Translations under genes and position numbers: made by a program
The notes under the pieces: model-generated
Told to the model about the DNA's origin: nothing
Databases searched by the model: none
What the model saw: the letters and a program-made list of their open reading frames with translations, nothing else
From: Thermoplasmata archaeon
GTDB lineage: Archaea > Thermoplasmatota > SW-10-69-26
Direction of reading: 5' to 3'
DNA length: 5,333 nt
NCBI GenBank assembly: GCA_003561665.1
Contig: PWVY01000339.1
Location: forward strand, 1 to 5,333
Shown: positions 1 to 4,519 of the stretch, one piece after another
How positions within the stretch are numbered: the stretch's first letter is position 1
How the letters are laid out: each line of letters opens with the position of its first letter

Positions 1-960
1 CTTCAACCCCACCCGCTGAGCCAACCGCGCCGCCGGCCCCATCGTCAACAACGCCACCACCATCTCCACCGCCAAGAACACACCAAAAAGCACCTCAGGC
101 GCCAAATAAACCCCAAAAACCTCCACATCCACCCCCAAAAACCGCGCCACCACGATCACGAAGAACACATACACCATCCCATTCCCAAAACGAACCACGG
201 TATCCCCCACCAACAACGCACGAAGCTCCCCCGGCAACGCGCCAAGATCCTCCACCAACGCACGCACCCCCCCGAAACGCTTCCCCACCCGATCCTCCGA
301 CGCATCATACAACACACGCTGAGCCACCGTCCCCAACACCCCGAACACAACCGCCACCACCAACACCCCCTGGAACCCCGACACGAAATCCGTCGCCCAA
401 AACAACACGCCCGCCGCGATCAAAGGCCCCACCAAGAACGCCACCCGACGGAACGTCTCCGTGCTCGCAAACCCCGCCGCCAACCGATCCAACGCCACCG
501 CCTGCTTCACGATCGCAAACGAAGCCCCCAACCCCAACGACTTCCACGCCTGCGCCAAAAACAACCCCACGAAGATCCACACCCACGGCTCCCACACCCA
601 CCCCAAAACCTCCACAGACCCGATCACGGGCGCCGCCCACCACACCACGAACCCCACCGTCGACAACAACGCGAACAACGTCAACGCCGACCTCGACCCC
701 ACCCGATCCGAAAAAACACCCCCCGGGTACGGGTACGCCGCGCTGATCAAATTCTGCACCGTGCCAAACACCCCGATCGCGAGCGAACCCGCGCCAAGAA
801 CAGCCATGTACTCCGGCACGTAACGGCTCGTCATCTGGAACCCAAGACTGAACGCGAACATCGCGCCACTGAGCACCAACACGTCCGGCTCAAGCGAGAA
901 GAACCTGCGAAACCCCCCCATCGCCGAAGGACCCTCCCCCTCATCGGTCTCACTCGCCAT
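1..960 (-). CDS. MFS family transporter, N-terminal 320 residues (3' end outside window)
   Basis: This is the start of a major facilitator superfamily permease, an inner-membrane secondary transporter; its substrate cannot be read from the sequence. The frame is open from the ATG at 960 to the window edge with no stop. Around residues 28-215 there are hydrophobic helices separated by short loops, and the loop after helix 2 carries the MFS signature motif A as GGVFSDRVGSRS (residues 80-91, with D85, R86, G88, R90). FLVGPLIAAG (175-184) resembles motif C. A charged central loop lies at about 216-250, and GPAARLAQRVGLK (308-320) is the motif A equivalent of the second half, so about four helices lie beyond the edge. 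The ATG at 960 is the first ATG after an in-frame TGA at 991-993; no Shine-Dalgarno precedes it, and a weak A+T-rich AACAATTC (985-992) sits at a leaderless-promoter distance. Codons end almost always in G or T (GCG, GTG, TTG, GGG), unlike the kinase gene. Confidence 0.9.
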   Translation of the reverse strand, partial: MASETDEGEGPSAMGGFRRFFSLEPDVLVLSGAMFAFSLGFQMTSRYVPEYMAVLGAGSLAIGVFGTVQNLISAAYPYPGGVFSDRVGSRSALTLFALLSTVGFVVWWAAPVIGSVEVLGWVWEPWVWIFVGLFLAQAWKSLGLGASFAIVKQAVALDRLAAGFASTETFRRVAFLVGPLIAAGVLFWATDFVSGFQGVLVVAVVFGVLGTVAQRVLYDASEDRVGKRFGGVRALVEDLGALPGELRALLVGDTVVRFGNGMVYVFFVIVVARFLGVDVEVFGVYLAPEVLFGVFLAVEMVVALLTMGPAARLAQRVGLK

Positions 961-1084
961 GCGTACGCGAAGCAACCAAGCCGGAACAATTCACTCTTTC
1001 CGTCTCCAAGGCCAGCCCGTCACGAAAGATTCTATGAACGACAAGACCGAGGGCATTCCCCCAGGAAGCAGCTTGGTGAGGAAA

Positions 1085-1115
1085 GGGAGGGCCATCGGCC
1101 CTCCCAGGCCGATGG
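1085..1115. promoter_or_regulatory. Two mutually exclusive perfect 9-bp hairpins (switch-like)
   Basis: GGGAGGGCC (1085-1093) pairs perfectly with GGCCCTCCC (1097-1105) over a 3-base loop. CCATCGGCC (1092-1100) pairs perfectly with GGCCGATGG (1107-1115) over a 6-base loop. Both use 1097-1100 and 1092-1093, so only one stem can form at a time. Read on the minus strand, toward the MFS gene 125 bases away, the order is first stem, then the alternative G+C-rich stem followed by TTTCC. That is the geometry of an antiterminator/terminator pair, but the T run is too short for a good intrinsic terminator. Read on the plus strand, the second stem is followed by GTTTGATAG. That the repeats exist is certain; the role is inference. 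Confidence 0.45.
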
Positions 1116-1365
1116 GTTTGATAGCTTGAGGGTGTTGCGGAAACGCATCGTCTAAGTGCCCGTTCGACGCGTGATGCCTATGGTCGAAAGACAAGCCCCC
1201 GAACTTGACCCCCTACCCACGGCGCGAACGCTGCTTGTCATCTAATCTTCAACGGCGCCGGGAATCTGTTTTCTTTGACTAGGTTTGGGGTTGGTCCGTT
1301 GGGGCGATGCGCCCTCTGGCCTGCTCGGCCCGACCGGGTGTCCCATCATACCAAGCCCTCATGCA

Positions 1366-1375
1366 GGGGGTGATC
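1366..1375 (+). promoter_or_regulatory. Extended Shine-Dalgarno deciding the start at 1379
   Basis: GGGGGTGATC pairs along its whole length with the conserved 16S rRNA 3' end (GATCACCTCC), using one G:U pair. The GGAGG-equivalent core (1366-1370) lies 8 bases before the ATG at 1379. This selects that ATG over in-frame ATGs at 1307 and 1361, which have nothing comparable. Confidence 0.75.
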
Positions 1376-1378
1376 GGA

Positions 1379-1618
1379 ATGACGTCGACAGCCGGAGACA
1401 CACTCGAAGACCTCGCCGCTCTCTTGCATCGAGGGTACAGCGTATCGCACGTAGACTCGACCGAAACAGCTCTCGAGGTTTGGGTGGACCTCTCGGATCA
1501 GGTCCAAAAATTTCACCTGGGTCGAGAGGAGATCATGGGCCTCCTCGGAGTCAAGAAGGAGATCGAGGAGCCCAGCGCTATGGGTTTACCCATGGAGAAA
1601 GGGTCTGCACGGACGTAG
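1379..1618 (+). CDS. Small soluble protein of unknown function, 79 residues
   Basis: I do not recognise this protein. It is 79 residues, soluble, without signal peptide, cysteines or membrane segment. Residues 6-18 (GDTLEDLAALLHR) look helical; 20-40 (YSVSHV..TETALEVWVDL) alternate like two beta strands; 41-62 look like a second helical region with HLGREEIMGLLG at 46-57; the tail is short and basic. This suggests a compact alpha/beta fold. The coding call rests mainly on the excellent Shine-Dalgarno at 1366-1375 and a balanced residue composition. The overlapping plus-strand frame at 1285-1653 translates to an Arg/Gly/Ser-rich shadow. A longer form from 1307 is possible but would begin with Cys/Pro-rich sequence and no ribosome binding site. 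It converges on the next gene with 49 bases between stops. It stands alone, so context gives no function. Confidence 0.65.
   Translation: MTSTAGDTLEDLAALLHRGYSVSHVDSTETALEVWVDLSDQVQKFHLGREEIMGLLGVKKEIEEPSAMGLPMEKGSART
1580..1593. repeat. 14-base inverted repeat near the end of the 79-residue gene
   Basis: ATGGGT-TT-ACCCAT is perfectly self-complementary apart from its two central bases and lies within the last codons of the small gene, about 25 bases before its stop. It could be a protein-binding dyad or a small mRNA hairpin, or simply chance; no T-rich tail follows, so it is not an obvious terminator. Confidence 0.35.
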
Positions 1619-1667
1619 CGCTGCCCAACGCTCTGGCCAACGAGGGCCTGTGAAGGTCGTTCCCCGT

Positions 1668-1961
1668 TCAGATGATGCGTGCGATGCCCATGATGACCAG
1701 CAGGACGCCGACGATCAGGTTGATGGACTGCTCCACGATGCCGGGCACGCCTAATCGTCCCACGTAGAGCAGCACGCCAAGCACGATGGACAAGATGCCC
1801 ATCAGCATGCCGCCGGCGACCACGTTGAGCAGCATCAGCGCGCCGAGCACGATGAGCACGATCCCCAGAACTGGCAACAGGAATCCGACCGTGAACTCGC
1901 CCACGAGGACGAGGATTCCAAGAACGAGCAGCGCGATACCGATGATCGTGTCCATGCGCAT
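1668..1961 (-). CDS. Small multi-pass membrane protein with internal duplication, ~97 residues
   Basis: Not assignable to a named family. Almost the whole chain is hydrophobic (Ile, Leu, Val, Gly), with about four membrane segments at roughly residues 5-21, 26-48, 52-68 and 80-97, and very few charges (D4, E22, R69, E77, R95). The two halves resemble each other: GIALLVLGILVLVG (8-21) aligns with GILSIVLGVLLYVG (55-68), and GIVLIVLG (33-40) with GVLLVIMG (85-92), so it looks like a duplicated two-helix hairpin. Glycines at regular spacing suggest tight helix packing. I prefer the ATG at 1961; ATG at 1955 and TTG at 1976 are in-frame alternatives, and none has a clear Shine-Dalgarno. It is divergent from the kinase gene, sharing a 180-base control region, and converges with the 79-residue gene. 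Function unknown; a channel-like or membrane-stress role would be guesswork. Confidence 0.75.
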   Translation of the reverse strand: MRMDTIIGIALLVLGILVLVGEFTVGFLLPVLGIVLIVLGALMLLNVVAGGMLMGILSIVLGVLLYVGRLGVPGIVEQSINLIVGVLLVIMGIARII

Positions 1962-1986
1962 GGCTACGAGAAGCAAGAGCCTTCGT

Positions 1987-2048
1987 GAAAACGCTGTTGG
2001 AACGACGTGATCGATCAGGGGCCTTTACCTGGGCCTGAGAACGCTGTT
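1987..2048. repeat. Direct repeat pair GA(A/G)AACGCTGTT, 50 bp apart
   Basis: GAAAACGCTGTT (1987-1998) and GAGAACGCTGTT (2037-2048) match at 11 of 12 positions, with starts exactly 50 bp apart, in the divergent region between the small membrane protein and the kinase. Fifty base pairs is close to five helical turns, so two bound proteins would lie on nearly the same face of the DNA. This looks like a pair of operator sites. The inner copy overlaps where a core promoter for the minus-strand gene would lie if its transcript were leaderless. Confidence 0.4.
2008..2017. promoter_or_regulatory. Perfect 10-bp palindrome TGATCGATCA
   Basis: TGATCGATCA is a perfect palindrome lying between the two direct repeats of the divergent control region. 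It could bind a dimeric regulator, such as an archaeal HTH-type regulator. It also contains two overlapping GATC sites, so methylation is an alternative explanation. A 10-bp palindrome alone is weak evidence; its location makes it worth listing. Confidence 0.3.
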
Positions 2049-2074
2049 CCCTCTCAGTATAACGGCGAAGAGGG
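2049..2074. promoter_or_regulatory. TATA-like box GTATAAC flanked by inverted arms CCCTCT/AGAGGG
   Basis: CCCTCT (2049-2054) and AGAGGG (2069-2074) are exact inverted arms around a 14-base centre that contains GTATAAC (2057-2063). On the plus strand this box would put transcription start near 2086, giving the kinase mRNA a leader of about 55 bases. On the minus strand (GTTATAC) start would be near 2035, about 75 bases before the small membrane gene. A protein on the arms would cover the box, a repressor-like arrangement. Promoter activity is inference from sequence and spacing. Confidence 0.35.
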
Positions 2075-2103
2075 GAGCAAGGGCGACCCCCGTCCAATCT
2101 GGC

Positions 2104-2115
2104 AAACGGTATTAA
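2104..2115 (+). promoter_or_regulatory. Candidate archaeal core promoter (AAAC + TATTAA) for the kinase gene
   Basis: TATTAA (2110-2115) is centred about 29 bases before the ATG at 2142 and is preceded by an A-rich stretch (CAAAC, 2103-2107) as expected for a TFB-recognition element. Archaeal transcription starts about 25-27 bases after the TATA centre, so the mRNA would begin at or within a few bases of the ATG, a near-leaderless transcript. That fits the absence of a well-placed Shine-Dalgarno. If the host is a bacterium this reading fails. Confidence 0.4.
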
Positions 2116-2140
2116 GGAGCCCTCGCTAGGTAGAGGGTCC
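2116..2140. repeat. Inverted repeat directly before the kinase start codon
   Basis: GGA (2116-2118) plus CCCTC (2120-2124) pair with GAGGG (2133-2137) plus TCC (2138-2140), with one bulged G and an 8-base loop, ending one base before the ATG at 2142. In a leadered mRNA this hairpin would hide the AAGGAG at 2114-2119, which in any case is too far from the ATG (22 bases) to work well unless the hairpin brings it closer. In DNA it lies between the TATTAA box and the start, where a repressor could sit. Confidence 0.4.
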
Positions 2141-2141
2141 C

Positions 2142-3959
2142 ATGGCCGTGGAGACGGGAGAGGATGGCCTTGGCCAATCCTCCACTCGGCCGTCAAACGC
2201 TCTCTGGGAGCGCCTGCTCTCTTACTTCCCCCGCGGCCAGGGCGTCTCCGAGGAATCCTGGCGGGTACGCCATCGGGTGATCCTGTGGATCCTCTGGGCC
2301 CACATCCCCTTCCTTGTCGCCTTCGGCATCTACGGAGGGCTCGACCGATGGGTCTCAATGGCCCACTACGAGAGCTTCGGCTACGCGCAAACCCTTCTGG
2401 AGGGCCTCATCATCGCCCTCTTCGCCGGCATCGCCTCCTGGCCCAAACTCAGCCAGCGCCTGCGCTCGGCCTCCGCCGCTGTAGGATTAATCACCTGTTC
2501 CGCGGTCCTCACCCAGTTCTCGGGCGGTTTCATCGAGGCTCACTTCCACTTCTTCGTCATCCTTGGCCTGCTGGCCATCTACGAAGACTGGGTCCCCTTC
2601 CTCTTGGCCATCGGGTACGTGCTCGTCCACCACGGCACCGTGGGCACCATCGCGCCCGGAACCGTGTACAACCACCCCGCCGCCCTCGCTCACCCCTGGC
2701 GCTGGGCAGGCATCCACGCCGTCTTCATCGCCAGCCTGTCCGCATGCCTCGTCGTGGGCTGGAACGTCACAGAGAAAGCCCGCGCCCAAGTCCACGACAA
2801 CGCCCAACGCCTCGCGGAGACCGTAGCGCTGCAAGAGGCCACCATGGACTCCACAGCGGACGGGATCGTCGTGATCGACCAAGACGGACACGTGGTCGAC
2901 TACAACCAGCAATTCTTAGAGATGTGGCGCATCCCCGAACGCCTGGCAGAAAGCGGAACCGATGAAGCACTCATCGAACACGTCACCGAGCAAATCGAAG
3001 ACCCTCAAGCCTTCCTGGACCGAATCGAGCAACTCTACGCCACACCCGAGGCCGAAAGCCAGGACACGATCCGATTCAAGGACGGACGCGTCTTCGAGCG
3101 CTTCTCCCAACCCCATCAAGTCGGTGGCGAGATCATAGGCCGGGTATGGAGCTTCCAAGATGTCACCGACCATGTACGCGCCCGAGAAGCCATCGAAGAG
3201 AAAGCCCAACAACTCGAAACCAACCAGAAAAAACTCGAACGCGCCAACGAAGACCTTCGCCATTTCGCACACGCCGCCAGCCACGACCTAAAAGAACCCG
3301 TCCGCATGATCGTCTCCTACGCACGCCTCCTCGAACAAGAATACGGTGACGAACTCGACGAGGACGCCGAACAGTACATCGACTACACCGTGGAAGGGGC
3401 CCAGCGGCTCCACGCCCTCGTCGACGGGTTGCTGAAATACTCACGCGTCGACACACGAGCAAAACCCCACGAACCCGTGAACCTAAACGCTGTTCTAGAG
3501 GACGTCTGCCAGGATCTTTCGATACGCATCGACGAGACAAACGCCACGGTCCACTGGGAGGACCTTCCCGTTGTCGAGGGCGAGCGCAGCCAACTCGGCC
3601 AAGTGTTCCAAAACCTCATCAGCAACGCTCTCAAATTCAGCAAAGAAGACAACCCGCCCCAAATCCAAGTCACCGCTCAGGAAGAAGGCGACCAATGCCG
3701 GATCCACGTCGAAGACAACGGTATCGGAATCGCGCCCGAGTACAAAGACAAACTCTTCACACTGTTCAAACGCGGCCAACGCCGCGACGACTTCGAGGGA
3801 CAAGGCATCGGGCTGGCCGTCTGCAAGAAGATCATCGAGCGCCATGGAGGCACCATCGACGTAGAAGGAACCCCTGGAGACGGAGCCATCTTCACCTTCG
3901 ACCTCCCTATCGCCAGGGTTGATAACCAAGAACCCATGGAGGAAGCCCCATCGAGTTGA
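2142..3959 (+). CDS. Membrane sensor histidine kinase with PAS domain (605 residues)
   Basis: A complete hybrid-free histidine kinase: it autophosphorylates on a histidine and passes phosphate to a receiver, very likely the next gene. The N-terminus (about 45-208) is a multi-helix membrane sensor with hydrophobic stretches at 46-64, 82-98, 110-126, 134-147, 151-162 and 189-208. It contains SGGFIEAHFHFF (127-138) and HH (163-164), a pattern I associate with a sensor module of kinases and diguanylate cyclases; ligand unknown. A PAS domain follows (228-342, TMDSTADGIVVIDQDG at its start, SFQDVTDH at its end), then a coiled coil (345-375). HisKA has SHDLKEP with phosphoacceptor H381. The ATPase domain shows the N box NLISNALKF (491-499), G1 DNGIGI (525-530), F box LFTLFKR (538-544) and G2 GQGIGLA (553-559). 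The ATG is the first start after an in-frame TAG at 2127-2129. The HisKA part resembles the phytochrome-like kinases of Haloarchaea and cyanobacteria. Confidence 0.95.
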   Translation: MAVETGEDGLGQSSTRPSNALWERLLSYFPRGQGVSEESWRVRHRVILWILWAHIPFLVAFGIYGGLDRWVSMAHYESFGYAQTLLEGLIIALFAGIASWPKLSQRLRSASAAVGLITCSAVLTQFSGGFIEAHFHFFVILGLLAIYEDWVPFLLAIGYVLVHHGTVGTIAPGTVYNHPAALAHPWRWAGIHAVFIASLSACLVVGWNVTEKARAQVHDNAQRLAETVALQEATMDSTADGIVVIDQDGHVVDYNQQFLEMWRIPERLAESGTDEALIEHVTEQIEDPQAFLDRIEQLYATPEAESQDTIRFKDGRVFERFSQPHQVGGEIIGRVWSFQDVTDHVRAREAIEEKAQQLETNQKKLERANEDLRHFAHAASHDLKEPVRMIVSYARLLEQEYGDELDEDAEQYIDYTVEGAQRLHALVDGLLKYSRVDTRAKPHEPVNLNAVLEDVCQDLSIRIDETNATVHWEDLPVVEGERSQLGQVFQNLISNALKFSKEDNPPQIQVTAQEEGDQCRIHVEDNGIGIAPEYKDKLFTLFKRGQRRDDFEGQGIGLAVCKKIIERHGGTIDVEGTPGDGAIFTFDLPIARVDNQEPMEEAPSS

Positions 3960-4441
3960 CAAACCAGGAACTCCAGGACGCGCTTGCAAGCGCTCGAACC
4001 GCCGAAGTCCTCCTTGTCGAGGACAACCCCGCGGACGTTCAGCTGATCAAGAAAAGCCTCGAACGTGGACGCTTCCCCGTGAACCTAAGCGTCACCAACG
4101 ACGGGGCCGAAGCCATGACGTTCCTCCAACAAGAAGGAGCCTACGAGGATGCCCCACGACCGGACTTGATCCTCCTAGACTTGAACATGCCCAACGTGAG
4201 CGGGCAAGAGGTCCTCACCTGGCTCAAAGACGAACCGGACCTCAAGAAGATCCCCGTCGTCGTCCTCACCACCAGCGATGCCACCGAAGACATCGAGGAA
4301 AGCTACCGCCTGCAAGCCAGCTCGTTCATCACGAAACCCATCGAACTCGATGATTTCCTACAAACCATGGTCGGCATGGTCACGTACTGGTTAACGGTCG
4401 TCAAGCTCCCCCGAGACCCGGAGGACGCCGATGACGGGTAA
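3956..4441 (+). CDS. Single-domain response regulator, Rcp1/CheY-like (161 residues)
   Basis: A receiver domain with no output domain. The acidic pocket is E22-D23 (LLVEDN), the phosphoacceptor D75 in LILLDLNMP, the switch residue T105 or T106 in VVVLTTSD, and the conserved lysine K127 in ITKP, with F124 at the aromatic switch position. The loop before D75 (GAYEDAPRPD) and the C-terminal helix ending YWLTVVKLP are typical of the Rcp1 group, partners of phytochrome-like and membrane HisKA kinases. It should take phosphate from the kinase just upstream and act by protein contact or onward transfer, not on DNA. The start is TTG, overlapping the kinase stop as TTGA (3956-3959), which implies translational coupling; GGAGG at 3938-3942 lies 13 bases before it, a long spacing. 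No ATG or GTG occurs in frame between the kinase stop and the VEDN motif, so TTG is the best choice. Confidence 0.93.
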   Translation: MTNQELQDALASARTAEVLLVEDNPADVQLIKKSLERGRFPVNLSVTNDGAEAMTFLQQEGAYEDAPRPDLILLDLNMPNVSGQEVLTWLKDEPDLKKIPVVVLTTSDATEDIEESYRLQASSFITKPIELDDFLQTMVGMVTYWLTVVKLPRDPEDADDG

Positions 4442-4519
4442 CCAAACCCTACACGACCTCCCCCTCCCGATCTCTCCCCCCCGGAGCCCTAACGACTCTC
4501 CTCCCCGTGGGTGATCCGG
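4442..4519 (+). other. Short intergenic stretch, pyrimidine-rich
   Basis: Seventy-eight bases between the receiver and the CopC-CopD gene. It holds pyrimidine runs at 4457-4468, 4471-4482 and 4495-4506, in which C far outnumbers T, and almost no G until the ribosome binding site. There is no hairpin plus T-run terminator and no good TATA box, so read-through from the kinase/receiver transcript is plausible. Confidence 0.5.
4507..4517 (+). promoter_or_regulatory. Extended Shine-Dalgarno deciding the GTG start at 4520
   Basis: GTGGGTGATCC matches the ideal complement of the 16S 3' end, GGAGGTGATCC, at 9 of 11 positions, one mismatch being a tolerated G:U. The core (4507-4511) ends 8 bases before the GTG at 4520, the same spacing as at the 79-residue gene. 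No other start lies in frame between it and the signal peptide. Confidence 0.7.

Larger units (their letters stand above)
961..1378. other. Non-coding stretch between MFS gene and 79-residue gene
   Basis: About 420 bases with no convincing gene. It must hold the promoter of the leftward MFS gene and the leader of the rightward small gene. Base composition is balanced between strands, unlike the strongly C/A-rich plus strand over the MFS gene. It contains two overlapping inverted repeats (1085-1115), a 4-bp stem with a GAAA tetraloop (TGCG-GAAA-CGCA, 1136-1147), and two 7-base segments that could pair over a distance (AAGCAGC at 1066-1072 with GCTGCTT at 1230-1236). Together these hint at a structured RNA, on a strand I cannot assign. 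The 67-codon minus-strand reading frame (991-1194) overlaps the repeats, has no ribosome binding site and no recognisable family, and I do not call it. Confidence 0.5.

Noticed and set aside
461..823. Plus-strand 120-codon reading frame
   Set aside because: It lies opposite the MFS gene and its Asn/Thr/Pro-rich translation is what the C/A-rich complement of that gene would give.
1061..1091. Resemblance to SRP RNA (GGAAGCAGC) or RNase P RNA (GAGGAAAG)
   Set aside because: The SRP helix 8 partner strand and GGAA tetraloop are missing, and no RNase P ACAGAA element or P4 partner follows at a sensible distance.
991..1194. Minus-strand 67-codon reading frame in the non-coding stretch
   Set aside because: It spans the overlapping inverted repeats, has no ribosome binding site, and its translation (Gly/Pro-rich middle) matches no family I know. 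It may be an artefact of the repeats.
1182..1206. rRNA-like CGAAAGAC...CGAAC reminiscent of 23S rRNA
   Set aside because: The similarity stops after a few bases and the conserved AGCUGGUUCCC that should follow is absent.
1275..1280. Bacterial -35 like TTGACT before the 79-residue gene
   Set aside because: No -10 element (the bases 17 further on read GTTGGG), so it is not a supported sigma-70 promoter.
1285..1653. Plus-strand 122-codon frame overlapping the 79-residue gene
   Set aside because: Arg/Ser/Gly-rich shadow; the other frame has the strong Shine-Dalgarno and a protein-like composition.
1962..1976. TTG start at 1976 for the small membrane protein
   Set aside because: Two in-frame ATGs (1961, 1955) lie just downstream before the first membrane helix, and the TTG has only a poor GAAGG close by.
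1513..2358. Minus-strand 281-codon reading frame
   Set aside because: Arg/Gly/Pro-rich shadow crossing two other genes, the divergent control region and the kinase start.
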